A stretch of DNA of 64,000 nt from Helianthus annuus (GCF_002127325.2 NC_035449.2:143646414-143710413); one strand, 5' to 3'. Shown: positions 37,750-51,000, numbered from the stretch's first letter. Notes: generated from the sequence alone by a model not told the origin. Translations and numbers: made by a program.

Positions 37750-40700
37750 TGTGACAACCCGCATAATTACAGGTACTGTACAAATTAATTAACCCTAATT
37801 ATGTGCTTAATGACTGTGCTTAATTACATCTGATGCAAACTACTTACAGATTTATGTCATATACATACATGTGCATTCTTTACATACAGTCACTCCATTT
37901 ATTTCATACAGACTCTTAGTGACAACCCTGATGCACAAAGCACAGTTAGCACAGTGAGCGGATAACTCAGACACATGCTGACAATACCAGCACTTAAACA
38001 GATACTATTTTTAGGCCAGTATGGGCCAGAGATAAAACACTACACCAGTATGGAGTGTAGGGAAGTGAGGACCATAAGACTATGTCACTAGGTGATAGTT
38101 TGAGTGCCGGAAAGTGCCTAAAACGCAATTTAAGTACAGAATTCCGCATTTTCAGTAACAATTCAGCTTTTAACACACTCGTATTATACAGCGTATTGAG
38201 TAAATGGTCCTGAACGCTTTCCTAAGTGTTGGAATTAATTTCGTTACAAAAAGATGCACAAAAGACGCTATACGGTACAACTAAACGCTTTAACGGAACG
38301 ATACGTAACCGAACAACCAGACATTACCCGAGACACGAAAATATTGTCAGAAATATTATTTTATCATTCTTAATTAATTACGGTCACAGAAATCCCCATA
38401 CACCATGTAAACGTGACATACACCCACTATACTTGAAAATACCCTTAACCTTCTAAATAAATACCCACTAATTACCAAAAAAAATTTCATTTTACCCCCC
38501 CCCCCCCCCCCCGACCGAAAATCTGCCCATGATTACATATATATTTTGTTTAGATCTTTGTAAAGGTAATCTTAGCTTTTATTGGCCAAAAATATTATGC
38601 ATGATGACACTAGGTTCTAGATTGCTCATATTTCCAAGGAAACTCATCATCACCATCAAACCAACACTCAACCTTCCCCCTCCCTCCCCTTATTTTCGGC
38701 TCCCCTTCCCCCATAACCGAAAATCACCATCACCACCTCTCATACTCTTCATCTTCTTCACTACAAGTCTCCTCTCCAAGCTTGAAGAACATTCAAAGTA
38801 GTTACAAGTTGAAGGGCTCACGAAGAAGCTTTGTTCAAGTCTCTAGCACCACCATTCCTTCATCAACCTTGCATTAAGAATTCAAACCCTAGCCTTGTGC
38901 TAGTAGTAAGTCCCTTCACACCATTGTTTCATCTTGTTCTTGGTCATAATATTTAGTAGGATGATGATAATCAAGTGACACAAGAAAATGAACACTAAAA
39001 AAAGTTGAACATGAAATTCTGCATAAAAACCCTACATAAAAAGTTTGTGTGAAGTTGAAATCTGGTTGGTTTAGGGTTGGTTAAAGCGTGATTGAGGTTT
39101 GAACATTAAATCATCGATAAACCATGGTTAGGGTCTTTGTTGATGCATTTCTAGTAACTTTTACGTTGCAAACAGCAAGCTGATTTGTATTTCCAGCCAA
39201 CTTCAACAGGCTGTAACTGGACCGTTTTAAATCGAAAAACTGATTTTCTGAAGCCTAAAATATGCATTTTGGAATAATTAAACAAATGGCACTGGAATCG
39301 TAATTTTTTGAGGTCGTTTACTATTTTTAAAAGACTGTTTTCGGACAGCAGCTCAAGCTGCATTTTTACTGCAGAAAAAGTGTGTTGTTTTCAGAGTCAT
39401 AACTTGAAACCTGAGTAGAATCAACTCATGGAATTTTTGCAGGAGATGGTCACCGTTGTCAGGATGATCCTCCAACTGGAATTTCATAAATCGGACTTAC
39501 GGTTAATTTTTAGTGAATTATTCCGTAAACTGCGATCAGAAAGTAACAAATCTGATTTCAGTCGGGTAAATAAATTTCTATAAAATATTGGTAATGAACT
39601 GGACACTGATATTTTTACACAATAAAATTTTGATCGTGTGAGTCATTCTGTAAAAATTTGGGAATTTTTGGAAGAGGTTAACTATTCTATAAAAATCCTC
39701 GAAAACAGTCCAGTTTTGATTTATAAAGCTGAAATAAAGTAAGTAATGATTTGTACGTTTATATGTCGGTTTGATTATTGAAAATGAATTATGGGATATG
39801 TGTAAAAGAAAATGATATGCTAATTAAGCATGGACACCTCCGTTTACAAAGGAGACTATGGTGAAATTTTCCAAAAATCCGAACACTTAGTAAAATGTTC
39901 GAGAAAAATAGATACGAAATAGCTGTCTAACTATTTTTCTAAGAACGATAGTTAAGTTAAAATAATTATTATTATTTTAACAAAATAATACCAAAGCGAC
40001 ATAACTCAAAACACCAAACTCAAAGCCAAGGCACGGCCCGTTCGTCTAATAGACATTAGTACGTTGTAGGTTGTCGTGTAGCGGAAAGAGTTAAGATTCG
40101 AGTCAAGACGCACTACGGTGAGTTCATGACCCCCTTTTCTTTTACTGTTTTCCGTTTTATACTTCGGGGGTGGAATACATGTTTACATTTTATTTCAGAC
40201 TTTTTATACATGGTATTGTTAGCTTAAGGAGGGTTTTTATTACGCGATCAAGTGAGTGGTGGGCATGACACTTAAGGCCATTAATCCTCATCGTAGGACC
40301 ACGGGACATGAGTGATAGATCTGTTTGGGTGTAGCGAGCCCACACCCATGAGGCCGGGGGCCCATAGTGGTGACTATGTCTTCATACCGGAGACAAATTT
40401 TCTAGGTTTGAGTCTTCCTGTATCATTCACATATACTATTGGCTTTGCAACCCAATGGTGATCAGTTTTTTTTTCCTTATTGCTACATACCAGGGACTAT
40501 TTTACTTACAGACATATTAAATGGTTTATACACACAGACTTACACATGAACTCGCTCAACTTTTTGTTGACTTTTTATACCACATGTATTTCAGGGAATT
40601 AATTTGGATCTGGCAAGTGATGCATGATTAGCTGCGTACTAAATAAGGATGTCATCCAGGGTCATAGGTTTGGGAAGTGTAACACCTTCCTGGACGGGTT

Positions 40701-40948
40701 GCATGTCTCAAATCTTCGTGTTGTTGGTAGTCGTTTGTCGAGTCTTATGAACTCCTTTTAAACAATTCATGGTTTGTAACGTATTCGGTGGTTGATGTTT
40801 TTAAAGAACAATATGTTATGAATTTTCTAAACAACTTTAATGGATGAACATCTTACGTTTTTATCATATAGCATTGTTGTGATTGTTGCTATGGTATTAA
40901 GAAGTCACACCAAATAAACCCACGCTTCCGCAAAAGCAGGGTGTGACA
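37750..40948 (+). repeat. G7 5' LTR (3199 bp)
   Basis: Begins TGTGACAACCCGC and ends GGGTGTGACA. It contains a C homopolymer of about 18 near 38498-38514 (shorter in the 3' LTR). The small ORFs inside (for example 38226-38456) occur in both LTRs and do not resemble proteins. Confidence 0.95.
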
Positions 40949-40951
40949 GCT

Positions 40952-40961
40952 TGGTATCAGA
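40952..40961 (+). other. G7 primer binding site
   Basis: TGGTATCAGA, the start of the initiator-Met tRNA complement. The next bases (CC) depart from the usual GC, so the site is slightly degraded compared with G8. Confidence 0.8.
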
Positions 40962-41134
40962 CCCTCGATCATAGGGAACTAGGATTCCTTCTCGAGTCTA
41001 GACTATGATCACTAGGGCTCTCACGAAAATGTTTTCAAACTTTTTACATTTGCATACACTAAAAGTCCAGATCCAAGGCACAAACATTTTTAAAAACAAA
41101 AGGGCACAAATACACTTTTCAAAATTTCTGTATC

Positions 41135-41311
41135 AGTCTTAGAGACTGAGGGAGGTTTCAGTCTTAGAGACTGAGGGATTCAATCTTAGAGATTAGGGAA
41201 GTTTAGCCTTAGAGGCTGGGGGAAATTTGAGTCTTAGAGACTGGGGGGTTGGTCTTAGAGGCCAGGGAGTTAGCCTGAGAGACTAGGGAATTCAGTCTTA
41301 GAGATTGGGTG
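41135..41311 (+). repeat. G7 leader array of eight small hairpins
   Basis: Eight units at 21-25 bp spacing start at 41135, 41160, 41182, 41205, 41230, 41251, 41272 and 41294. Each is a 5-bp stem with a 3-base loop (usually TAG), followed by a G-rich tail. Arms vary but pair: AGTCT/AGACT, AATCT/AGATT, AGCCT/AGGCT, GGTCT/AGGCC. Only the 41272 unit has a mismatch. The array lies between PBS and the first ORF. Confidence 0.85.
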
Positions 41312-41412
41312 GGATAGCTTGGGAAGACTAGGATGCATACATGATTTCAATGTTATTTGTTTACATGCTTACCTTATTTGTGTGCATATGTTGTGGTTGT
41401 GTTACAGACACC

Positions 41413-42909
41413 ATGGCATCATCTGGTAGTGGAGTATCCAACATGAGTGACATGATGGCCTTTACCTCTGATGACGAGATGGCCACCGACTCGGGAGTTT
41501 ACACCTCAGACACCACAAGCACCGATGAAGACGATTTCCAGCCGTTTGACCTGCCGATCTTCGGAGACGACGCACCCCTAGCTGATGGCCCACCAGGAGA
41601 GGACCTACCCCTTGTTCCGATCCCTGCCCCTCTCCCCTTCGCTGCAGTTCCCTTTGAGGAATAACCTCTCGACGCGTTACCCGATGGAGACATCGACCTA
41701 CTCATCGAGGGTCCCTCGGAGGGAGGCCAGGATGGTGGGGCCCCGGTGGAGGACGGTGTTCCACCTGTTGATATCCCAGTTGTTGATCCCATTGTTCCCA
41801 TGGTTGAACTTCCTGATATGGAGGTTCATTCTGATTCATCCGCCTCTGGTTCTTTTGAGTCGATAGCTTCCTTTATCCCACCACTAGGATTCGGTTACAT
41901 TCCTCGTGTTGACGGTGATGAGGAGATGGAGTTGGAGCAGCCTGCTGAGGCTCCTGTTCTCCCAGATGATCAGATTCCCGTTATGTCTGCTGATCATCAG
42001 CCCGCTCCAGTCGTTTCAGAGCCCAATCTTGCCCTTGACCCTGTTCCTGTCTCTGATGCACCCGTCGTTGCACCACCAGCCGTTGAGATCCCAGATATCG
42101 CACCCATACCCGATTCCATGGCTATTTTTGATGACATGGCACCGTTTGCTACCCACATTGACCCGAGATACGCTAACACCAGCAATGGGTGGATCGAGGT
42201 GGATGACTATCCTTCGTATGTAGTCCCAGTCACTCCCCCTACCGCACCTGTTACTGTACCCCTCGATATACCGTTGTTTCCTCCACCCACATCCGACATC
42301 CATTGTACCGACCTTCCAATCACTTTCCTTCAGGACATTCCTCCGCCCCAACCTGGGGAGGGATCGTCGAGTCAGCCTTTCGGCCACACACCATTTATGT
42401 CAGGGGATAGCCAGTTCTTACCACCGATCCCTTATCCTGATTTTATTTCACCCGTGTCATCTACTATTCCTTTCATGTCTCAGTTTCCCCATACCACTTC
42501 ACAGGTTGCATTTACCCCACACACCACACATCCAGCTTCAGCCCTGATGGGTGAGCCATTTCTATGGTCATCACCCCATGTCATGCCAGTGTCCGACCCT
42601 TATCATCCCTTCCATGTCGGATACTCTATAGAGGACACGCTCACGTCACTGCAGTTACAGCAGGACGCCTTGAGGCGATATGTCCAGGAGTTGGGGAGAG
42701 CTCCACATCCTCCCTGCCCCTGTCAGACCCTGTTTTCAGCATCTCACACTCCTTTTGCATCACCCCATGATTCAGATGTTCGTTTCCTCCCTCTCGATCA
42801 ACAGGTTGCCTACGTGTTGCGTTTTGCCTATGCACTTGAGGAGGACTTGGTGCAGTTGCGCCGATTGATTTTCTCTCGTTTTCCGCCTCCTCCGCCGCCA
42901 TCGGTATAA
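41413..42909 (+). pseudogene. G7 extra 5' ORF: acidic, proline-rich protein, one in-frame stop
   Basis: An ORF of 499 codons including the stop lies upstream of gag, interrupted once by TAA at 41662-41664 (one C-to-T change from CAA). I chose the ATG at 41413 (MASSGSG) because the frame upstream is hydrophobic leader translation; a frame-matched ATG at 41341 also exists. The N-terminal third is Ser/Asp/Glu-rich. The middle is Pro/Val/Ile-rich with many Asp residues, followed by Pro/Phe/His-rich sequence. A short, probably helical segment near the end (DTLTSLQLQQDALRRYVQEL) precedes a final Pro run. I recognise no domain, transmembrane segment or catalytic motif. G8 has no room for such an ORF (about 300 bp between PBS and gag). 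Function unknown. Confidence 0.65.
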
Positions 42910-43295
42910 CCACTTTTGATTTATTGCAGGTACTGACTATTTTGACGAGAAGACAACGACTGAGCCAGGCTTACAACATTTTTGAGGACCACTTTTGACA
43001 TCATGACTATGGATATGTGATTTTGTTAGTTGTATTTGGTTAGAAATTTCAAGACAAGGGCATTGTGACCCTTCGTCTCTTGGGTTGTATGGTACTTTTT
43101 GGGAAAACTTACAAACATTGTATTGTGGTTTATTTATATGAAAGCTCAGTCGTAGTATTCTCATTACATGTTTTGTTAAAATTATTGGTGTTGTGGTTAT
43201 GACATGAGATGTTATGTGGATGATGAATGTTACTATATATACGTATGATTATTATACCTACTATGACCTGACCAATATGAAACATCCTCTAGAAA
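42910..43295 (+). other. G7 interval between extra ORF and gag
   Basis: AT-rich, with no ORF of note. It could act as an internal leader for gag, but I see no specific signal. Confidence 0.5.
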
Positions 43296-44300
43296 ATGCC
43301 TCCACGATGTTACACACGCATGCCGACTAACCAGGCAGAACTACAAGGAATCATCGCTGCCGCAATTGCGCAATATGCTGCTTCTCAAGGAGACTCAAGC
43401 GGAAACATTTCGAACAACAACAACAACCCTCCGAATGGTAATGATCAGTCATAGGAGACACATTACACTATATTTGGATGATTTTTGTGCGACTGCTAAT
43501 GATTCCTATAAATGACATTGCTTGTACAGGGTGTACTTTCAAGCAATTCTTAGATTGCAAGCCGCAAAACTTTGATGGCACTGGAGGTGCCATAGCTTTT
43601 ACCCGTTGGACTGAAAAGACGGAGACGACAATAAGAATGAGCAAATGTGCACCGGGACAACAAGTTACGTACATCACTGGGCTGTTTACTGATGGTGCCC
43701 TATCATGGTGGAACCTCCAAGTTCAAACCTTAGGAGAGGCTGCAGCGTACGCCATGACTTGGGCTGAACTAAAAGAGCTGATGCGCAAGAAGTATTGCTC
43801 TAGAGCTGAGATCCAGAGATTGGAAACAGAATTTTGGAACCTAAGGATGGAACGTCCAAAAATTGCTGAGTATGTTCAAAGGTTTCATGATCTGTCCCAT
43901 GTAGTACCGTACATGGTCACGCCCGAATTCAAGCGCGTGGAACGTTTCATCTGGGGGTTAGCTCCTCAGATTATGAGTATGGTCACAACGTCTAAACCGG
44001 CAACCATTACTGAAGCCATCGATATGAGCATCTCACTGACTGAAGAAGCCATCAGGCTAAACAAGTTTTCAAAGGATGATCAAAAGAAGAAAGAGACTCA
44101 TGTGGAGTCGTCGGGGGAAAACAAACGGAAGTTTTCCAACTTCAAGCAAGGAACCAGCAGCGGTAGCAAGAGAAGCGAATCAAACACACTGACCAGGGCC
44201 AATACTGGTGATGAAAACAGAGGAAAGGGTTACATGGGCACTCTGCCTAAGTGTGGTACATGTCAGTTCCATCATCCCGGTCCTGCCGACTCAGAAAATG
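43296..44300 (+). pseudogene. G7 gag with candidate intron
   Basis: ATG at 43296 opens an N-terminus (MPPRCYTRMPTNQAELQGII) like that of G8 gag. The frame stops at a TAG around 43452 unless the segment 43438-43529 is removed. That segment starts GTAATG, ends TACAG and, if spliced, joins G to GG in frame with CTFKQFLDCKP, the start of the gag core. The core (Retrotrans_gag type) runs to about 44150. A base loss near 44280 within the first Cys-rich motif shifts the frame, and the remaining ORF to 44575 is spurious. The splice is a proposal only. Confidence 0.7.
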
Positions 44301-45510
44301 CGAATCTTGCGGGAAGACAGGCCAATCAAAGGAGACGTGTTGGGTTGGATCAGGCCAAGGTGGCCAAAGGGGTTACAATAACAGCAACTGTGGTAATGGA
44401 AACAGGCCGCAAGGAAATAATGGGGGAAACGGAAATCATGGGAATGCCTCGAATCAAGCTGGTAACCGGGGAACAAACGGAAATCGAGGCGGGAATGGAA
44501 ATGGGAATGGCCGAGGGCCAGGATGCTTCAACTGTGGGGACGTTGGGCACTTCAAAAGGGAATGCCCAAAGCTAAATCAAGCGCAAGGCCGAGTTTTTAA
44601 CATTGGTGCGAGGGAAGCACGCCAAGATCCAAATGTTGTCACTGGTACGTTCCCTATAAATCAACGCTATGCGTCTGTTCTTTTTGATACTGGTGCCGAT
44701 TATAGTTTCGTATCGTTAGAATTTAAGAACATACTTGGGTTAGCCGCTAGTAAGTTAGACGTTCCGTACTCTATCGAATTGGCGAATGGGAAACTAGTTG
44801 AAACGGGTGAAGTTATCAGGGGATGCATGATAGAACTGGGAGGACAAGAATTTACGCTAAACCTACTGCCAGTCGAGTTGGGAAGCTTCGACGTAGTAAT
44901 AGGGATGGATTGGCTGTCTAGCAACAAAGCCGAAGTGGTTTGTCATGAGAAGACCATCCGCATTCCAATGGCCGATGGAGAGACAATTATAGTTCATGGA
45001 GAAAAGCGCGATACGCCATTGAGGATCATTAGCTGCTTGAAAGCTAGGAAGTGTTTGAAGAAAGGATGTGTTGCCTTCTTGGCACATATCGTTGATAAGG
45101 AGGCCGCTGAGCCAAAGATCGAAGACATTCCTGTCGTAAGGGAATATCCTGAAGTCTTTCCAGAAGACTTGCCAGGATTGCCGCCTCCAAGACAAGTCGA
45201 ATTTCACATTGACTTAGTTCCAGGCGCCGCGCCTGTGGCTAAGGCACCCTATCGACTTGCACCTTCAGAGATGCAAGAGCTGTCAACACAACTCCAAGAG
45301 TTGTTAGACAAGGGATTCATCAGACCAAGCTTCTCACCTTGGGGAGCTCTAGTTTTGTTCGTTAAAAAGAAGGATGGTAGTTTTCGTATGTGTGTAGACT
45401 ACCGCGAGCTAAACAAGTTGACTGTCAAGAACAGATACCCTTTACCAAGGATCGATGACCTGTTCGATCAACTACAAGGTTCGAGTTTTTACTCAAAGAT
45501 CGATCTATGA
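44251..45510 (+). pseudogene. G7 zinc knuckle, protease and start of RT
   Basis: The correct frame after the gag frameshift. It shows the Cys-rich motif, a Gly/Asn-rich linker, a CCHC knuckle ([14 protein letters not shown]), the protease with catalytic DTGA ([12 protein letters not shown]), and the RT N-terminus with the chromovirus motifs [10 protein letters not shown] and DKGFIRPS. The first 20 or so residues from the ATG at 44251 are upstream of the frameshift and not natural. It ends at TGA 45508-45510, where CGA (Arg) is expected ([10 protein letters not shown]). Confidence 0.88.
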
Positions 45511-47976
45511 TCGGGTTATCACCAGTTGAGAATACAAGAGGAAAGTATTCCCAAAACTGCTTTTAGAACTCGATATGGACACTACGAGTTTCTGGTGATG
45601 CCGTTTGGGTTGACAAAAGCTCCAGCAGTTTTCATGTACTTGATGAACAGAGTCTGCAAGCCGTACCTCGACAAGTTCGTAATCGTATTCATTGACGATA
45701 TTTTGATCTACTCGAAGACGAAGGAAGAACACGAGCAACACTTGAGATATATTCTAGAGCTGCTTAAGAAGGAGAAGTTGTACGCTAAGTTCTCGAAATG
45801 TGAGTTTTGGTTACGCGAAGTCCAGTTTCTTGGACATGTGCTTAATGGAAGTGGAATCCATGTGGATCCCACAAAAATCGAGGCAATCAAGAGCTGGGAG
45901 ACTCCGAAAACGCCAACCGAGATTCAACAATTCTTAGGTTTGGCTGGGTATTATCGAAGGTTCATTGAGGATTTTTCCATAATCGCTCAACCTCTAACTG
46001 CACTCACTCAGAAAGACAAGAAGTTTGATTGGAGCGACAAACAAGAAGAAGCGTTTCAGTTGTTGAAGAACAAACTTTGTGACGCACCGATTTTAGCTCT
46101 ACCCGAAGGCACGGATGACTTCGTGGTATATTGTGACGCCTCGCGTCAGGGTTTAGGTTGCGTGTTGATGCAGCGACAGAAAGTTATAGCTTATGCTTCG
46201 CGCCAGCTGAAAGTACATGAGAAAAACTACACCACGCATGACTTGGAGTTAGGCGCCGTAGTGTTCGCATTGAAGATCTGGCGACACTATTTGTATGGGA
46301 CGAGATGTACAATCTTCGCTGATCACAAGAGTCTACATCACATTTTTGATCAAAAGGAACTTAACATGAGACAGAGACGCTGGGTTGAGCTGTTGAACGA
46401 CTACGACTGTGAAATCAAGTATCACCCAGGAAAGGCGAATGTGGTTACTGACGCCCTAAGTCGAAAAGAAAGGATTAAGCCCATAAGGGTTAGGGCCTTA
46501 GAAATGATTGTCCAGACAGACCTCTCGTTGCGCATTCGTGCCGCGCAAAGAGAGGCCTTGAAAGAAAGGAATATCGAGGATGAGTATCTCCGTGGGATGG
46601 AGAAACAGTTAGTGCCAAACAAGGAACGAACATTGTGTTTCATGAATCGAATTTGGGTTCCTCTGTTTGGAGGATTGAGAAAGGTTATATTCGATGAGGC
46701 TCACAAGTCACGATACTCGATTCATCTAGGAGCGGATAAAATGTACCAAGATCTTAAGGATTTCTATTGGTGGCCTAGGATGAAAGGCGATGTTGCAGTA
46801 TATGTCGGCAAATGTTTAACTTACGCCAAGGTCAAAGCTGAGTACCAGAAACCTTCAGGTCTCCTGCAACAACCTGTAATACCCCAATGGAAATGGGAAC
46901 AGATCTCCATGGACTTCATAACGAAATTGCCAAAGACGCCCAAGGGTCATGATACAATCTGGGTAATAGTAGACCGCCTAACAAAGTCTGCGCACTTCCT
47001 GCCAATCAAGGAGAAGGACAACACGAGTAAACTTGCTAAAATATACATGAGAGAGATTGTTGCGCGCCATGGAGTGCCTCTCTCGATTATCTCTGATAGA
47101 GATGGACGCTTCGTATCAAGGATTTGGCAGTCCTTCCAAGAGGCATTTGGTTCTCAATTAAATCTGAGTACAACATTTCACCCACAAACGGATGGCCAGA
47201 GTGAGCGAACGATTCAAACATTGGAAGATATGCTGAGAGCATCTGTAATGGACCTAGGTGGTAGCTGGGACAAACACTTACCCTTGGTCGAATTTTCGTA
47301 CAATAACAGCTACCACACAAGCATTAGAGCAGCACCATTCGAAGCTCTTTACGGACGCAAGTGTCGATCACCACTATGCTGGGCTGATGCAGGTGATAGG
47401 CAGCTTGTTGGTCCCGAAATCGTCCAAGAGACGACAGACAAGATCGCGCAGATTCGAAAATGCATCGAGGCAGCTCGCGACATACAGAAAGGCTATGCAA
47501 ACCAAAGGAGGAAACCTTTAGAGTTTCAAGTTGGGGATATGGTTTTGTTAAAGGTTTCACCCTGGAAGGGTGTGACACGCTTTGGAAAGCCTGGGAAGTT
47601 GAATCCGCGTTACATTGGTCCTTTCAGAATTCTGCAAAGGATTGGGCTTGTAGCATACAAATTGGACTTACCTGCGGAACTTAATGGCGTACATGATACG
47701 TTCCATGTATCGAACCTGAAAAAGAGTCCAACTCAGGAGACAGTTATCATTCCTGCTAACGAGGTTCATATCGACGACACCCTCCACTTTGTTGAGGAAC
47801 CGGTTGAAGTTACGGATTGGAAAATTAACAAGACACGCCGGAGTAGTGTCAAACTCGTTAAAGTTCGATGGAATGCGCGACACGGCCCAGAATTCACGTG
47901 GGAACGCGAGGATCGTATGAAGGCCAAGTACCCACATTTGTTCCCCAAGACCCCTGCAACTAGAAGTAGAACTTAA
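45511..47976 (+). CDS. G7 RT, RNase H, integrase and chromodomain
   Basis: Open frame of about 820 codons continuing from the TGA at 45508. RT has the FIDDILIYS box; RNase H has YCDASRQG and a terminal DALSRK; integrase has the D-D-E motifs ([19 protein letters not shown]) and a GPY/F-like stretch (RYIGPFRI). The chromodomain at the C-terminus ([19 protein letters not shown]) is thought to steer insertion to particular chromatin. In the integrase zinc site the second ligand pair reads C-L-T-Y where G8 has C-L-T-C: the TAC at 46822-46824 replaces a zinc-binding Cys. The stop lies 35 bases before the LTR, followed by a polypurine tract. Confidence 0.9.
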   Translation, partial: SGYHQLRIQEESIPKTAFRTRYGHYEFLVMPFGLTKAPAVFMYLMNRVCKPYLDKFVIVFIDDILIYSKTKEEHEQHLRYILELLKKEKLYAKFSKCEFWLREVQFLGHVLNGSGIHVDPTKIEAIKSWETPKTPTEIQQFLGLAGYYRRFIEDFSIIAQPLTALTQKDKKFDWSDKQEEAFQLLKNKLCDAPILALPEGTDDFVVYCDASRQGLGCVLMQRQKVIAYASRQLKVHEKNYTTHDLELGAVVFALKIWRHYLYGTRCTIFADHKSLHHIFDQKELNMRQRRWVELLNDYDCEIKYHPGKANVVTDALSRKERIKPIRVRALEMIVQTDLSLRIRAAQREALKERNIEDEYLRGMEKQLVPNKERTLCFMNRIWVPLFGGLRKVIFDEAHKSRYSIHLGADKMYQDLKDFYWWPRMKGDVAVYVGKCLTYAKVKAEYQKPSGLLQQPVIPQWKWEQISMDFITKLPKTPKGHDTIWVIVDRLTKSAHFLPIKEKDNTSKLAKIYMREIVARHGVPLSIISDRDGRFVSRIWQSFQEAFGSQLNLSTTFHPQTDGQSERTIQTLEDMLRASVMDLGGSWDKHLPLVEFSYNNSYHTSIRAAPFEALYGRKCRSPLCWADAGDRQLVGPEIVQETTDKIAQIRKCIEAARDIQKGYANQRRKPLEFQVGDMVLLKVSPWKGVTRFGKPGKLNPRYIGPFRILQRIGLVAYKLDLPAELNGVHDTFHVSNLKKSPTQETVIIPANEVHIDDTLHFVEEPVEVTDWKINKTRRSSVKLVKVRWNARHGPEFTWEREDRMKAKYPHLFPKTPATRSRT

Positions 47977-47999
47977 AATTTCGGGAAGAAATTTTCTTA

Positions 48000-48011
48000 A
48001 CAGGGGGAGAA
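48000..48011 (+). other. G7 polypurine tract
   Basis: acagggggagaa immediately before the 3' LTR, the expected plus-strand primer. Confidence 0.85.
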
Positions 48012-51000
48012 TGTGACAACCCGCATAATTACAGTTACTGTACAAATTAATTAACCCTAATTATGTGCTTAATGACTGTGCTTGATTACATCTGACGCTT
48101 TAAACTGCTTACAGATTTATGTCATATACATACATGTGCATTCTTTACATACAGTCACTCCATTTATTTCATACAGACTCTTAGTGACAACCCTGATGCA
48201 CAAAGCACAGTTAGCACAGTGAGCGGATAACTCAAACACATGCTGACAATGCCAGCACTTAGACAGATACTATTTTTAGGCCAGTATGGGCCAGAGATAA
48301 AACACTACACCAGTATGGAGTGTAGGGAAGTGAGGACCATAAGACTATGTCACTAGGTGATAGTTTGAGTGCCGGAAAGTGCCTAAAATGCAATTTAAGT
48401 ATAGAATTCCGCATTTTTAGTAACAATTCAGCTTTTAACACACTCGTATTATACAGCGTATTGAGTAAATGGTCCTGAACGCTTTCCTAAGTGTTGGAAT
48501 TAATTTCGTTACAAAAAGATGCACAAAAGACGCTATACGGTACAATTAAACGCTTTAACGGAACGATACGTAACCGAACAACCAGACATTACCCGAGACA
48601 CGAAAATATTGTCAGAAATATTATTTTATCATTCTTAATTAATTACGGTCACAAAAATCCCCATACACCATGTAAACGTGACATACACCCACTATACTTG
48701 AAAATACCCTTAACCTTCTAAATAAATACCCACTAATTACCAAAAAAATTTTCATTTTACCCCCCCCCCCCCAACCGAAAATCTGCCCATGATTACATAT
48801 ATATTTTGTTTAGATCTTTGTAAAGGTAATCTTAGCTTTTATTGGCCAAAAATATTATGCATGATGACACTAGGTTCTAGATTGCTCATATTTCCAAGGA
48901 AACTCATCATCACCATCAAACCTACACTCAACCTTCCCCCTCCCTCCCCTTATTTTCGGCTCCCCTTCCCCCATAACCGAAAATCACCATCACCACCTCT
49001 CATACTCTTCATCTTCTTCACTACAAGTCTCCTCTCCGAGCTTGAAGAACATTCAAAGTAGTTACAAGTTGAAGGGCTCACGAAGAAGCTTTGTTCAAGT
49101 CTCTAGCACCACCATTCCTTCATCAACCTTGCATTAAGAATTCAAACCCTAGCCTTGTGCTAGTAGTAAGTCCCTTCACACCATTGTTTCATCTTGTTCT
49201 TGGTCATAATATTTAGTAGGATGATGATAATCAAGTGACACAAGAAAATGAACACTAAAAAAAAGTTGAACATGAAATTCTGCATAAAAACCCTACATAA
49301 AAAGTTTGTGTGAAGTTGAAATCTGGTTGGTTTAGGGTTGGTTAAAGCGTGATTGAGGTTTGAACATTAAATCATCGATAAACCATGGTTAGGGTCTTTG
49401 TTGATGCATTTCTAGTAACTTTTACGTTGCAAACAGCAAGCTGATTTGTATTTCCAGCCAATTTCAACAGGCTGTAACTGGACCGTTTTAAATCGAAAAA
49501 CTGATTTTCTAAAGCGTAAAATATGCATTTTGGAATAACCAAACAAATGGCACTGGAATCGTAATTTTTTGAGGTCGTTTACTATTTTTAAAAGACTGTT
49601 TTTGGACAGCAGCTCAAGCTGCATTTTTACTGCAGAAAAAGTGTGTTGTTTTCGGAGACATAACTTGAAACCTGAGTAGAATCAACTCATGGAAATTTTA
49701 CAGGAGATGGTCACCGTTGTCAGGATGATCCTCCAACTGGAATTTCGTAAATCGGACTTACGGTTAATTTTTAGTGAATTATTCCGTAAACTGCGATCAG
49801 AAAGTAACAAATCTGATTGCAGTCGGGTAAATAAATATCTATAAAATATTGATAACGAACTGGACTCTGATATTTTTACACAATAAAATTTGTATCGTAT
49901 GAGTCATTCTGTAAAAATTTGGGAATTTTTGGAAGAGGTTAACTATTCTATAAAAATCCTCGAAAACAGTCCAGTTTTGATTTATAAAGCTGAAATAAAG
50001 TAAGTAATGATTTGTACGTTTATATGTCGGTTTGATTATTGAAAATGAATTACGGGATATGTGTAAAAGAAAATGATATGCTAATTAAGCATGGACACCT
50101 CCGTTTACAAAGGAGACTATGGTGAAATTTTTCAAAAATCCAAACACTTAGTAAAATGTTCGAGAAAAATAAATACGAAATAGTTGTCTAACTATTTTTC
50201 TAAGAACGATAGTTAAGTTAAAATAATTATTATTATTTTAACAAAATAATACCAAAGCGACATAACTCAAAACACCAAACTCAAAGCCAAGGCACGACCC
50301 GTTCGTCTAATAGACATTAGTACATTGTAGGTTGTCGTGTAGCGGAAAGAGTTAAGATTCGAGTCAAGACGCACTACGGTGAGTTCATGACCCCCTTTTC
50401 TTTTACTGTTTTCCGTTTTATACTTCGAGGGTGGAATACATGTTTACATTTTATTTCAGACTTTTTATACATGGTATTGTTAGCTTAAGGAGGGTTTTTA
50501 TTACGCGATCAAGTGAGTGGTGGGCATGACACTTAAGGCCATTAATCCTCATCGTAGGACCACGAGACATGAGTGATAGATCTATTTGGGTGTAGCGAGC
50601 CCACACCCATGAGGCCGGGGGCCCATAGTGGTGACTCTGTCTTCATACCGGAGACAAATTTGCTAGGGTTGAGTCTTCCTACATCATTCACATATACTAT
50701 TGGCTTTGCAACCCAATGGTGATCAGTTTTTTTTCCTTATTGCTACATACCAGGGACTATTTTACTTACAGACATACTAAATGGTTTATACACACAGACT
50801 TACACATGAACTCGCTCAACTTGTTGTTGACTTTTTAAACTACATGTATTTCAGGGAATTAATTTTGGATCTGGCAAGTGATGCATGATTAGCTGCGTAC
50901 TAAATAAGGATGTCATCCAGGGTCATAGGTTTGGGAAGTGTAACACCTTCCTGGACGGGTTGCATGTCTCAAATCCTCGTGTTGTTGGTAGTCGTTTGTC

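Noticed and set aside
38226..38801. Small ORFs in the G7 5' LTR (and twins at 48491-49061)
   Set aside because: Present in both LTRs, low complexity, and unlike any protein; LTR sequence explains them.
41135..41311. Possible CRISPR-like or satellite array in G7 leader
   Set aside because: Repeats are only 13 bp with short diverged G-rich tails and no spacer structure; hairpin array explains it better.
43468..43677. Minus-strand ORFs within gag and pol of G7 and G8
   Set aside because: Overlap real coding on the plus strand and are not conserved between G7 and G8.
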